Origin: Pedobacter polysacchareus | GTDB lineage: Bacteria > Bacteroidota > Bacteroidia > Sphingobacteriales > Sphingobacteriaceae | Direction: 5' to 3' | Assembly (NCBI RefSeq): GCF_019802255.1 | Contig: NZ_JAHYSS010000001.1 | Coordinates: 829,333-893,332 of the forward strand | DNA length: 64,000 nucleotides | Shown: piece after piece, positions 7,600 through 16,563 of the stretch | Position numbering within the stretch: position 1 is the first letter of the stretch | Layout: the number at the start of each line of letters is the position of its first letter | The notes under the pieces: generated by a model | Told to the model about the DNA's origin: nothing | Databases searched by the model: none | The model's input: the letters and a program-made list of their open reading frames with translations, nothing else | Position numbers and translations under genes: made by a program

Positions 7600-10245
7600 T
7601 TAAAATTTGAAATCGTAAGAGATGGAAGGAACGAATCTAAACAGACTGGTTTTTACCGCTTCTGTTACATTTGGCTGATTTTCATTCTCACGGAAGGCGA
7701 TTCTGTAAGCATTTGCTCTGCCATAAGCATTATACAAGCTAAAGCTCAACTCAGAAGAGAAGTTTTTTCTCTTTTTCAAGATGTGGGTCGCGCCAACATC
7801 CAATCGGTGATAAGCAGGCATACGGTCTGCATTTCTCTCAGAGTAATAAAAATAACTTTCCCCAAGTAAGGTATATTTCGCATTAGGGAAGGTTACGGCA
7901 TTTCCGGTTGCAAATACCCAGTTGGCAGAGAAGGACCATTTCTTGTTCAGCTCATATAAAGCCACAATGGAAATGTCGTGTGTCCGGTCTTGTCGGGTAT
8001 TGTACCAGTCATTGTTGTTGATACCATCTACCTGTCTTTCTGATTTAGAAAGGGTATAAGCCAGCCATCCGGTTAGTTTTCCTGTTTTCTTTTTCAACAG
8101 CCATTCCACACCATAAGCACGTCCTTTACCAAAAAGCAATTGTGTTTCTATCGGTTTATTGGTATAAATGTCTGCCCCATTTCTGTAGTCGATCTGGTTT
8201 TTTAAGTCTTTGTAATAGGTTTCTATGGTCAGCTCATAACGGTCTCCGTTTAGGTTTTTATAATAACCTAAGGATACCTGATCGCTGAGTTCCGGCTTAA
8301 TGATGTTGGTACTGGCGGTCCATCTGTCTATCGGCGAAGCAGAATTGGAATTAGAAATCAGGTGTAAATTCTGTGCATTACGTACATAAGATGCTTTAAT
8401 GGCTGCAGATTCAGAAAGCTGGAAGGAGGCTGCAATTCTAGGTTCCAGATTCACATAAGTTTTCACCACTTCTCCTCTTTTATAGGTAGTTTCTGAAGTC
8501 ACCTGCCCCGCAGGGTTGATGTCATAATAGGTGCCTTTACCCAGGATGCTGAACGCGGATAAACGCAAACCATATGTTAAGCTGAAACCATCAGAAACTT
8601 TCCAGGTATTACTTGCATAAATCGCATTCTCTAAAGAGTAGCGGTTTTCCAGATCTTGAGAAACCATGCCTGAATTGCCTTCTGCACGTACTTCACCTGG
8701 TTTAATCGTATGGAAAATAGAATTTAAACCAAAACTCAGTGTGTTGTTCCCATTGATATACCATTGCAGGTCTTCTTTGAAGTTCCAGTCTCTGATTTGA
8801 GAAAATAGGGATAAAGAACTTTCATCTTCTTCGGCCTTGATCTTATAATTGTAATTACTGAAAATCAGGGAGGTATTGGAGAATAGCTTGCTGTTGAACA
8901 AGTGATTCCAGCGGACAGTAGCGGTCGCATTTCCCCAGTTGATTCCGGCTAGCTGATCGGCAGCCAACACATCTCTTCCAAAATATCCGGATACGAAGAT
9001 TCTGTCTTTCTCGCCCAGAATATAATTCGCCTTCGCATTTACATCATAGAAATAAAGACTGCTGCTATTAATTGTGGAGTCATTAGAAAGTTTCAGGAAA
9101 GCATCCAGATAAGTTCTACGGGCAGAAACGAGGAAGGAAGACTTTTCTTTTTGTATCGGTCCTTCTACATTTAAGCGCGCCGCAATCATTCCGACACCAC
9201 CGCTGACGCCAAATTTCTGAAGATTTCCATCGTTCATTTTCACATCCATCACAGACGATAATCCACCGCCATATTGTGCCGGCATGCCACTTTTATAAAG
9301 CGTTACATTTTTAATCGCGTCAGAATTGAAGGTAGAAAAGAAGCCTAAAAGGTGGGAAGCGCCATATACCGGTGCTTCATCCAGCAGGATCATGTTCTGA
9401 TCTGCACTACCTCCGCGGACAAAAAAGCCTCCAGAGCCTTCTCCTGATGATTTTACACCTGGTAAAAGCTGCAGTGTTTTGATCACATCACGTTCTCCAA
9501 GTACCATCGGAATGTTTTTCGTTTCGGTTAGGTTGATGCGTTCCATTCCCATCTGTGGGTTTTCAATATTTCTCCTTGCGCTGGTAGAGGTGATGCTCAC
9601 TGTTTCCAGTTCATTGGCATCTTCTTCTAAATGAATATTCAAGCGCATAGGTCCATTCAGGTCGACGGTTTTAGTCATACTGCGGAAACCAATGGCCGAA
9701 ACTTCTATTTGCTGTGTTCCTTTTGGCAAGCTGATCGAGTAAAAACCATATTCATTACTTAAGGTTGCGACTTTAGTTCCAGCCCATCTTATGGTAGCAG
9801 CGATCAGCGTTTCTCCGGTTTTAGAAGAAGAGATCGTACCACTTAAACTGTACTTGTCTGCGCTCTTTGCCGGATTTGCCGCCGGGTCGGCCATCAGCTT
9901 TTTTGCTTTCGTCGCGTCATATTGCAGGTGAATCTCCTGGTCCAGCGCATTGAATTTAAAAGGCTGACCAGTAAGTGCCATCGTCAGCACCTCATTTAAG
10001 GTTTTATTTTTAGCCTCCACAGAAATCTTTACCTTACTATTGGCCACTTGCTCATTGTAGGTAAATTTCACCTGTGTCAGTTTACTGATCTTGTCTAAAG
10101 CAGTTTTTAAAGGTTCTTCTTTTAGGCTGATGCTCAATCGCTTTTCTAATGGTGTTTGTGCATGAGCCTGCATTTGTATCAGGAGTAGGAATAGTAACAT
10201 CAAGGCAACAACTGCCAGGAACCCTTTAGGTCCGTATTTTTTCAT
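7600..10245 (-). CDS. TonB-dependent receptor with N-terminal STN signalling domain
   Basis: An 881-residue outer-membrane receptor. After a signal peptide (residues 1-29, ending AHAQ) comes an STN (secretin/TonB short N-terminal) domain at about 35-110, then a carboxypeptidase-regulatory-like domain at about 132-215, a plug (VLGERDVIKTLQLLPGVKSS, then GGFFVRGGSADQN) and a 22-strand barrel ending in YDFKF. The STN domain is the hallmark of transducing receptors that signal to a FecR partner, and sigma and FecR genes lie directly upstream. The cargo is unknown. It is shorter than SusC proteins and has no SusD neighbour, so a siderophore-, peptide- or lipid-like ligand is more likely than a glycan. 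Confidence 0.92.
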   Translation of the reverse strand: MKKYGPKGFLAVVALMLLFLLLIQMQAHAQTPLEKRLSISLKEEPLKTALDKISKLTQVKFTYNEQVANSKVKISVEAKNKTLNEVLTMALTGQPFKFNALDQEIHLQYDATKAKKLMADPAANPAKSADKYSLSGTISSSKTGETLIAATIRWAGTKVATLSNEYGFYSISLPKGTQQIEVSAIGFRSMTKTVDLNGPMRLNIHLEEDANELETVSITSTSARRNIENPQMGMERINLTETKNIPMVLGERDVIKTLQLLPGVKSSGEGSGGFFVRGGSADQNMILLDEAPVYGASHLLGFFSTFNSDAIKNVTLYKSGMPAQYGGGLSSVMDVKMNDGNLQKFGVSGGVGMIAARLNVEGPIQKEKSSFLVSARRTYLDAFLKLSNDSTINSSSLYFYDVNAKANYILGEKDRIFVSGYFGRDVLAADQLAGINWGNATATVRWNHLFNSKLFSNTSLIFSNYNYKIKAEEDESSLSLFSQIRDWNFKEDLQWYINGNNTLSFGLNSIFHTIKPGEVRAEGNSGMVSQDLENRYSLENAIYASNTWKVSDGFSLTYGLRLSAFSILGKGTYYDINPAGQVTSETTYKRGEVVKTYVNLEPRIAASFQLSESAAIKASYVRNAQNLHLISNSNSASPIDRWTASTNIIKPELSDQVSLGYYKNLNGDRYELTIETYYKDLKNQIDYRNGADIYTNKPIETQLLFGKGRAYGVEWLLKKKTGKLTGWLAYTLSKSERQVDGINNNDWYNTRQDRTHDISIVALYELNKKWSFSANWVFATGNAVTFPNAKYTLLGESYFYYSERNADRMPAYHRLDVGATHILKKRKNFSSELSFSLYNAYGRANAYRIAFRENENQPNVTEAVKTSLFRFVPSISYDFKF

Positions 10246-10350
10246 AACTTTATATTAAATGTTGATTTTATTTGCCCTTAAGTTCTCAAGGCTCGGGCAT
10301 TTGAATTGATTGAAGTATTTGTCCGGTCTTCTTTTCTAGAAACCGGACAT

Positions 10351-11355
10351 TTATTTTGTGATTACATATTGCCCTCCGTCTTTTTCCCAATTTGTTTCCA
10401 TAACCGTACAGAGCTTTTTCAAGGTTTGTACCAGGTCGTTGTTCATATTTAAATGACCATAGAAACGGTGGTTTTGTAATTCTGGAGCAAGGCTGATCTG
10501 TACTTGATACTGCATTTCCAGGTCTTCTGCCACTTCCGCAAGCGGCGTTCCTTTATAATCGAAGAGTCCAATCCTTCTGTCCAGAAAATCTTTGGCATCC
10601 GGGAAGTTTATGGTACTCATTTTTTCTTCTTTTTTGTTCACAGATACGCGCTGATTAGCAGTAATGATGGCTTCTGTAGTTTTTCCATTTGCATCAAATG
10701 ATACGGCGACCTTCCCAGTAACCAGCGTAACATTGATGTCTTCCTGATCGGCATAGGCCGATAAGCTGAAACTTGTACCCAGAACACGGGTGCTGACCTG
10801 TCCGGATTTGATGATGAAAGGATGCTCAGCGTCATGGGCCACCTCAAAGAAAGCTTCTCCCTCCAGGCTTACCAAACGATGCGCTCCTTCAAAAGCAGTT
10901 GGATAGGTTAATTTACTATGTGGACTTAGCCATACTTTTGTGCCGTCCGGAAGCTGTATTTGTCGGCGGCTGCTGGTCACACTGGCAATTTCCATTTTTG
11001 CAGCACCTCCAATGCTTTGCTGCAATTCAGCACGGTAAAAGTAAATTCCGCAAAATAAGAGCAGTACTGCCGCAATTGCTGCTGCATACCTGAGCATCGG
11101 ATATAATTTTCCAGGAGCAGCCGAATGATTCATTGCTGCGGTTTTCGGTTGGTTTGCCTGTGGCAGGAAATGAGGGATTAAGCCGGTTTCCGGTGCCATC
11201 GGAGTCTGATCCCAGGTTGTAGACAATAGATTTTGGAGCTGATCGGCTTCTTTCCCTTTTTGGATAAGGCTAAAAAAACGGTTCAGTTCTTCCGCGGTAC
11301 AGCGGTTGCTTAAATACAGTTGATATAGATGGGCTAATTCTTCTTTTTCTTCCAT
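10351..11355 (-). CDS. FecR family anti-sigma factor
   Basis: A 334-residue inner-membrane regulator. The cytoplasmic N-terminal region (1-88) would bind the sigma factor, a single membrane helix lies at about 89-107, and the periplasmic FecR domain follows (RQIQLPDGTKVWLSPHSKL, then GEAFFEVAHD). The C-terminal domain, about 265-334, is DUF4974 (LFDYKGTPLAEVAEDLE), which in this family contacts the STN domain of the receptor. It lies 35 bases after the sigma gene. Ligand-bound receptor should relieve or trigger sigma activity through it. Confidence 0.92.
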   Translation of the reverse strand: MEEKEELAHLYQLYLSNRCTAEELNRFFSLIQKGKEADQLQNLLSTTWDQTPMAPETGLIPHFLPQANQPKTAAMNHSAAPGKLYPMLRYAAAIAAVLLLFCGIYFYRAELQQSIGGAAKMEIASVTSSRRQIQLPDGTKVWLSPHSKLTYPTAFEGAHRLVSLEGEAFFEVAHDAEHPFIIKSGQVSTRVLGTSFSLSAYADQEDINVTLVTGKVAVSFDANGKTTEAIITANQRVSVNKKEEKMSTINFPDAKDFLDRRIGLFDYKGTPLAEVAEDLEMQYQVQISLAPELQNHRFYGHLNMNNDLVQTLKKLCTVMETNWEKDGGQYVITK

Positions 11356-11390
11356 GACTACTTACTATACAACTGTAAGCGCAGGTAGGA

Positions 11391-11999
11391 CTAGTTGGAA
11401 TGAAAATAATTTGAAGAAGCAAGAATAAAACAGATGACCCCACCATTTTTGCGGACGTAGTCCCTGACAAATTTGCTGGCTTCCACCATGTGATTTTTTA
11501 CGGTGTTTTTAGAAATACTCAACTTTATGGCGATTTCCTCATGGCTCAGTTCTTCTGTGCGCACCATCTGATAGATTAGTTTCTTTTGCGCAGGAAGCTG
11601 TGCAACGGCCTCTTCATAGATCTTTCTCAGCTCTTTTTCGAGCAATTTGTCTTCCGTTCGATTGCGATTCTCAGCAATGTGCAGGAATACTTCTTCTTGT
11701 AAAGCCTTTTCACGGGCAATCTTCTTCAGGTGATTCAGCACATGGTTTAATGTGATTTTCTTGATGTAACCCTGAAAAGAAAAATCGGTATTGATCTGCT
11801 CGCGCTTTTGCCAGATCCTGATGAATACTTCTTGCACAATTTCCTCGGCCGTATCAGTTGATTTGCTCAGCTGATAGGCATAGTTATATACCTTATTTCG
11901 ATACTGATTGTAGATTTTTACAAATGCAAGCTCATCTCCCTCCTTCAATTTAGTGAGTAGTTCCTTGTCTTCCAGTTGCTCCGATCTTTGTATCTCCAT
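11391..11999 (-). CDS. ECF RNA polymerase sigma-70 factor
   Basis: A sigma factor of 202 residues from the ATG at 11999; a TTG at 12014 would add five residues but is the weaker start. Region 2 is visible (VKIYNQYRNKVYNYAYQLS, EIVQEVFIRIWQKRE) and region 4 carries LSHEEIAIKLSISKNTVKNH. This is the FecI-like subfamily typical of Bacteroidota. It heads the operon sigma, FecR, receptor, DUF4249, hydroxylase, and probably drives the receptor genes. No TAnnTTTG box is evident upstream, consistent with a non-housekeeping or autoregulated promoter, but that is weak evidence. Confidence 0.92.
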   Translation of the reverse strand: MEIQRSEQLEDKELLTKLKEGDELAFVKIYNQYRNKVYNYAYQLSKSTDTAEEIVQEVFIRIWQKREQINTDFSFQGYIKKITLNHVLNHLKKIAREKALQEEVFLHIAENRNRTEDKLLEKELRKIYEEAVAQLPAQKKLIYQMVRTEELSHEEIAIKLSISKNTVKNHMVEASKFVRDYVRKNGGVICFILASSNYFHSN

Positions 12000-12064
12000 G
12001 AATATCCGGCTCAATGTTAAAAAAAATAAACAAGAAAACAGAGGGGGAGATCTTTAATCGCTGC

Positions 12065-13195
12065 TTACCTGCCGGTCAGATCTACCATAAATTCATCGAA
12101 TAATCTAGCTTCATGGTCGTTATTCTCAGGATTTTTACCAGAAAGCGTATAATATTCGCCCTTAATGGTAAATTTAAAAGGTGTTTTTTCAATGGCAATT
12201 CTGAGGAAGCCATGTTTGTTGTCACAATAATTTTCTAAGACCACCTGCTCCAATAACTCGTTGTCCGTTTGGAAATCTGGCTCCTCCGGATCTGCCAAAG
12301 CATGAAGTTCGTCGAAACCACCTGCACCTGCAACCACAAAAGGAAGGGTTTTTCCATCCGGATATTGCTTGGTGAAACGCTGGTAATTGTGCACATGGCC
12401 ACTAAAAATCAGATCTGGTTTTACACCTGCGGCTGCAAAAGAAGCTTCTAAAAATTCTACCATCGGCATGCTGGAGCCATGATTTACATCCGCCGAATAG
12501 GGGGCATGGTGCATACATACAATAATTGCCTTTTCAGAACTGTATTTCGCAGCATGTTTCAGCTCTTTTATAAACCAGTCCTGCTGCTCTTTTTTTATGC
12601 AGCCAAACTTTGGTACGTTGGTGTGGAGGCCGATAATGGTGGCTAATGGGCCTTCCATTGTCCAGTATACATTGGGCTGTACCTGGCTTTTTCTGCTGAT
12701 GCCTGATCCGAAATGAAGCGTAGCAGGGCAAGTATTGCAAAATGCGGTGTAGAAAGCTTCAAGAGGTTCGTAATGTTCGCTTGAATTTGGATTCACATCC
12801 GTATCATGGTTTCCTGCAATCGCGTAAATAGGGCCAGGATAGCTTTCATAAGGTTTCAAAAACTGGTCTTCATACTGAGCTGCTTCTCCATAATGGTAAA
12901 CCAGGTCACCCAAATGATATAAAAAAGCAGGGCGCTCTTCCGGGCAGGCCGCTTGTAAGTACTGCTGGGCCATTTGGCTGGCGATCTGTTTTTGCAGATC
13001 AGGCTGTTTGAATCCACCGGTATCACCCACCATGTGGAATACCATTGCCTGCGGTCTAGGCTGATCTGATTTTACCTCCAGATTTAAGCGGTAAGGATAG
13101 CTTCCTGTTGGTGATGGCAATGGCTGAAAAGTATGACTGTCATCTACCGGATTTTTTTTAAAAACTGCTTTATAAAGAATCTTTGTACTGATCAT
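12065..13195 (-). CDS. Metallophosphoesterase (calcineurin-like)
   Basis: A 376-residue calcineurin-like phosphoesterase. The metal-binding blocks are present in order: MVGDTGG (a variant of DxH, with Asp but Gly/Thr after it), YHLGDLVYHYGE, AIAGNHDTD, CMHHAPYS, and FSGHVHNYQRF. The family hydrolyses phosphomono- or diesters with two metal ions. No signal peptide is obvious, so it appears cytoplasmic. It is a single gene, 65 bases from the sigma gene and transcribed the same way. The first block lacks the usual His of DxH, which may change one metal site. Confidence 0.85.
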   Translation of the reverse strand: MISTKILYKAVFKKNPVDDSHTFQPLPSPTGSYPYRLNLEVKSDQPRPQAMVFHMVGDTGGFKQPDLQKQIASQMAQQYLQAACPEERPAFLYHLGDLVYHYGEAAQYEDQFLKPYESYPGPIYAIAGNHDTDVNPNSSEHYEPLEAFYTAFCNTCPATLHFGSGISRKSQVQPNVYWTMEGPLATIIGLHTNVPKFGCIKKEQQDWFIKELKHAAKYSSEKAIIVCMHHAPYSADVNHGSSMPMVEFLEASFAAAGVKPDLIFSGHVHNYQRFTKQYPDGKTLPFVVAGAGGFDELHALADPEEPDFQTDNELLEQVVLENYCDNKHGFLRIAIEKTPFKFTIKGEYYTLSGKNPENNDHEARLFDEFMVDLTGR

Positions 13196-13315
13196 CGTCC
13201 TATGTTTTTGATTTACTATGAAGTTATGTGGCCCATGTTAACTGAGTATTAAGGATTAAATATTTAACGTAAATTTAATCGAGTAGCCCTGACATACAGC
13301 TGTCACTAGTCCCTG

Positions 13316-13323
13316 TAAATTTG
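13316..13323 (+). promoter_or_regulatory. -7 promoter element of the GyrI-like gene
   Basis: TAAATTTG matches the Bacteroidota -7 consensus TAnnTTTG, 34 bases before the ATG at 13358. No clear -33 TTTG was found at the expected distance. Confidence 0.5.
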
Positions 13324-13357
13324 CAGCATCAATCATTAAAGTATTAAAAATTAGAGA

Positions 13358-13816
13358 ATGGAAAAAGTAACCTTAACGCCCTTTTTTGTAGTGGGTATTT
13401 CAGTGGAGACCAGCAATGACCCAGGTAAAGCAGCTATTGATATTCCTGCGTTGTGGGCCAGGTTTATTGGCGAAAATATTGGGGCAAAAATTGTTAACAA
13501 ACTTCGTGATGAGGTATATAGTATTTACACTGATTATGAAGGCGATTTTACCCAACCATACACCACTGTAATCGGTTATGCCGTTCCAAATCTGGACGAA
13601 ATTCCTGAAGGAATGCGGGGAGTAACTATTGCTGGTGGTTCCTATCAAAAATATGCGTTGAAAGGGAATATGCAGGAAGGATTGGTTTTTAATGCCTGGC
13701 TAGACATTTGGAAATCAGGAATATCGCGTGCTTATACTACAGACTTCGAAGTCTATGGCGCTAAAGCCCAAAACCCGGAAGCAGCAGAAGTAGATATTTT
13801 TATCGCAGTCGGCTAA
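13358..13816 (+). CDS. GyrI-like / effector-binding domain protein
   Basis: A 152-residue stand-alone protein with the GyrI-like small-molecule-binding fold (AraC effector-binding domain). Recognisable parts are FFVVGISVETS at the start, IPALWARF, YTTVIGYAV, GVTIAGGSYQKYALKG and DFEVYGAKA. Such domains bind drugs or other hydrophobic ligands, sometimes as sensors and sometimes as hydrolases. No DNA-binding domain is attached, so it probably acts as a free-standing binding protein. It has its own -7 element and is divergent from the metallophosphoesterase gene. Confidence 0.8.
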   Translation: MEKVTLTPFFVVGISVETSNDPGKAAIDIPALWARFIGENIGAKIVNKLRDEVYSIYTDYEGDFTQPYTTVIGYAVPNLDEIPEGMRGVTIAGGSYQKYALKGNMQEGLVFNAWLDIWKSGISRAYTTDFEVYGAKAQNPEAAEVDIFIAVG

Positions 13817-13852
13817 TTTCAGCAGGCTAACCACCGATTCCATATCTTTTGT

Positions 13853-13860
13853 TAAATTTG
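13853..13860 (+). promoter_or_regulatory. -7 promoter element of the M13 peptidase gene
   Basis: TAAATTTG matches TAnnTTTG and lies 23 bases before the ATG at 13884, implying a very short leader. Confidence 0.55.
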
Positions 13861-13883
13861 ATACATACCTATATTATTTTTAT

Positions 13884-15926
13884 ATGATAAATATCAAGAA
13901 ATCGATTGGAATCCAGGTGGTTGCAGGATCTATGCTGCTGCTTTCTGCCTGCAGCAGTTCCGATAAAAACAAGGAATTGCACTCTGGAATTGTCCTTAAA
14001 AACATGGACACCACAGTTGCTCCTGGTAACAATTTCATGGAATACGTCAATGGAACCTGGATTAAAAACACCAAGATTCCTGCGGATAAGTCTTCCTATG
14101 GCGCTGGTGCTATTGTGAACGATAAAGCACAGGAAGATGTGAAAGCCATCATCGAGAATGCGGCCAAAGACAAAGCTGCAGAGGGATCTGATCAGCAAAA
14201 GATCGGTGATTTTTATGATTCTTATATGAACATGAAAGTGCGTGATTCTATCGGATTAGCGCCAATGCAAGCCGAATTTAAAAAGATTGAGGGTATTGCT
14301 TCCAATAAAGATCTTGCTGCTTATTTCGCTTATGCGAACAAAATCGGTAATTACATTCCTTTTAGTGTAGGGATCATCGAAGATTTTAAAGATCCTAAAA
14401 AATATATGCTGTACACCTGGCAAGGTGGTTTAGGTTTACCAGAAAGAGAGTATTATTTGCTTCAGGATGCTAAATCAAAAGAAACACGTGCTAAATATGT
14501 ACTGCACATCGAAAAGATGTTAGGACTTGCAGGTATTCCTGATGGGAAAGCAAAAGCCGCTCAAATCATGGCATTAGAGACTTTATTGGCTTCTAAACAC
14601 ATGAAAAAAGAAGAAACCAGAAATATGGCTGGCCTTTATAATAAATATGCCATCAAAGATCTGGGTAAACTGACTCCTGATTTTGACTGGAGTACTTTAT
14701 TGACGGAAGCTGGTGTTAAAGGGCAGGACAGTTTGGTGATCACGCAGGTAGCTTATACAAAAGACCTGAATGCGATCTTCAAAAATACACCATTGGATAC
14801 CTGGAAAACGTATTTGAAATGGAGTGCATTGACAGGAGCAGGCTCGGCACTGACGACTGCAATTGACGAAGAGAACTTCGATTTCTATGCAAAAACACTT
14901 TATGGTGTAAAAGAACAAAAACCAAGATGGCGTAGAGCAGTAGATGTGGTGAATGGCAGCCTTGGTGAAATGGTGGGTAAATTATATGTAGAAAAACATT
15001 TCCCGCCTGCCGCAAAAGAACGCATGCTGAAACTAGTGGACAACTTGTTGAAATCTTATGAAACCAGCATCAAAGAATTAGACTGGATGAGTCCGGAGAC
15101 TAAAAAGCAAGCTTTAGTGAAAATCAGTAAATTCACTCCGAAAATCGGATATCCTGATAAATGGAGAGATTATTCTTCTTTAAAAGTAGTGAAACACGAC
15201 CTTTATGGAAATGAGAAACGTGCTGCTGAGTTTGAATACAAGCGCAACCTGAACAAATTAGGTAAACCGGTAGATCGTTCAGAGTGGGGCATGACACCAC
15301 AAACGGTGAACGCTTATTACAACCCGACATTGAACGAAATCGTGTTCCCTGCGGCGATCTTACAACCTCCTTTCTTTGATATGGATGCTGAAGACGCGGT
15401 AAATTATGGGGGTATTGGTGCGGTAATCGGTCATGAAGTAGGACATGGTTTTGACGATCAAGGCAGTACTTTCGACGGTGATGGTGTGATGCGCAACTGG
15501 TGGACTCCAAAAGACAACGAAGAATTTAAAAAGAGAACTCAGGCGCTGATTGCACAGTACAGTGCATTCCAGGTATTCCCGGATCTGAAAGTAAATGGTG
15601 CATTTACTTTAGGAGAGAACATCGGTGACCTTGGTGGTTTAAGCATCGCTTTAAAAGCGTATAAAACCAGTTTAAATGGTAAGCCAGCACCAGTAATGGA
15701 TGGTTTCACAGGTGAGCAAAGGGTATTTATCGGTTGGGGGCAGGTTTGGCTGAACAAATCAAATAATGAATCCTTGAGAAATCAGGTAGGTACAGACCCA
15801 CATTCTCCAGCTAAATTCAGAGTTAACGGTGTGGTTAGAAATATCCCTGACTGGTATACTGCATTTAAAGTAACTCCTAAAGATTCTTTATATCTGGCAC
15901 CAGAAAAACGTGTTAAAATCTGGTAA
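13884..15926 (+). CDS. M13 family metallopeptidase (neprilysin/PepO-like), lipoprotein
   Basis: A 680-residue zinc endopeptidase. The N-terminus is a lipoprotein signal ending LLSACSSSD, so the enzyme is anchored to a membrane outside the cytoplasm. The M13 N-terminal domain covers about 35-430. The catalytic domain has NAYYNPTLNEIVFPAAILQ, the zinc motif H517-E518-V-G-H521, and the third ligand E578 in ENIGDLGG. The closing segment is near KRVKIW, where neprilysin has CxxW. Members cut oligopeptides shorter than about 40 residues. The gene is monocistronic, with a -7 box before it and a 40-bp palindrome after it. Confidence 0.95.
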   Translation: MINIKKSIGIQVVAGSMLLLSACSSSDKNKELHSGIVLKNMDTTVAPGNNFMEYVNGTWIKNTKIPADKSSYGAGAIVNDKAQEDVKAIIENAAKDKAAEGSDQQKIGDFYDSYMNMKVRDSIGLAPMQAEFKKIEGIASNKDLAAYFAYANKIGNYIPFSVGIIEDFKDPKKYMLYTWQGGLGLPEREYYLLQDAKSKETRAKYVLHIEKMLGLAGIPDGKAKAAQIMALETLLASKHMKKEETRNMAGLYNKYAIKDLGKLTPDFDWSTLLTEAGVKGQDSLVITQVAYTKDLNAIFKNTPLDTWKTYLKWSALTGAGSALTTAIDEENFDFYAKTLYGVKEQKPRWRRAVDVVNGSLGEMVGKLYVEKHFPPAAKERMLKLVDNLLKSYETSIKELDWMSPETKKQALVKISKFTPKIGYPDKWRDYSSLKVVKHDLYGNEKRAAEFEYKRNLNKLGKPVDRSEWGMTPQTVNAYYNPTLNEIVFPAAILQPPFFDMDAEDAVNYGGIGAVIGHEVGHGFDDQGSTFDGDGVMRNWWTPKDNEEFKKRTQALIAQYSAFQVFPDLKVNGAFTLGENIGDLGGLSIALKAYKTSLNGKPAPVMDGFTGEQRVFIGWGQVWLNKSNNESLRNQVGTDPHSPAKFRVNGVVRNIPDWYTAFKVTPKDSLYLAPEKRVKIW

Positions 15927-15991
15927 GGAAAGTTGAAGAATTTCGTCTGAATAAGAGCTTCCAGAAAGAAAGCTTCGGCCAGGAAAATACC

Positions 15992-16031
15992 AACAAAGAA
16001 GCCGGTTCTGTACAGAACCGGCTTCTTTGTT
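15992..16031. terminator. 40-bp perfect palindrome, bidirectional terminator
   Basis: Bases 15992-16011 are the exact reverse complement of 16012-16031, with the core GCCGGTTCTGTACAGAACCG and no spacer. Arms end in AAAGAA/TTCTTT. It lies between the convergent M13 peptidase and CBS genes and can fold as a terminator on both strands. Confidence 0.8.
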
Positions 16032-16063
16032 TAAAATATAATTTGTTTAACGCTTGCTAAGAC

Positions 16064-16492
16064 CTAGCTGCTGATATAGCTTTCCAGTTGAGAAATCGTC
16101 TGTTTTTGATCTTCGATGATAAATTTCACGACGTCACCAATAGAGACCATGCCAATTAATTCCCCGTCCTGAATCACGGGTAAATGGCGGATGTGCCTAT
16201 TCGTCATGGTCTGCATGCAATGGTCCAGGCTATCTGCTGGGGACACTGTAATTGGCAAAGCCGTCATGACTTCATGGATTGGTGTATCTACAGAGGCTTT
16301 TCCCTGAAGAATGATCTTTCGGGCATAATCCCTTTCCGTAAAAATTCCTAATAATTTATGCTCCTCCATTATGAGCAGCGCACTGATATTTTTTTCCATC
16401 ATTACCTGGAGTCCATCTAGCACCGATACATCGGCGGAAACGGAAAAAATTTCAGCTGATTTAGTGCTGAGTAATTGTTTTACGGTTTTCAT
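16064..16492 (-). CDS. CBS-domain pair protein
   Basis: A 142-residue protein made almost entirely of two CBS domains (about 8-65 and 72-132). Typical segments are ISALLIMEEHKLLGIFTERDY and NRHIRHLPVIQDGELIGMVSIGD. Such stand-alone CBS pairs bind adenine nucleotides and regulate partner proteins in the cytoplasm; the partner is unknown. It is transcribed alone. A 12-bp palindrome (AATTAGCTAATT, 16504-16515) lies 11 bases before the start and could be an operator. Confidence 0.9.
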   Translation of the reverse strand: MKTVKQLLSTKSAEIFSVSADVSVLDGLQVMMEKNISALLIMEEHKLLGIFTERDYARKIILQGKASVDTPIHEVMTALPITVSPADSLDHCMQTMTNRHIRHLPVIQDGELIGMVSIGDVVKFIIEDQKQTISQLESYISS

Positions 16493-16563
16493 AACACATT
16501 AATAATTAGCTAATTAAATTTAACGAAATAAAAGCTAATTTCCAATATGTACAGCCGAAATAT

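Noticed and set aside
7600..10245. SusC-type glycan receptor
   Set aside because: The receptor carries an STN domain, is too short for SusC and has no SusD gene beside it; DUF4249 and FecR neighbours fit a transducing receptor instead.
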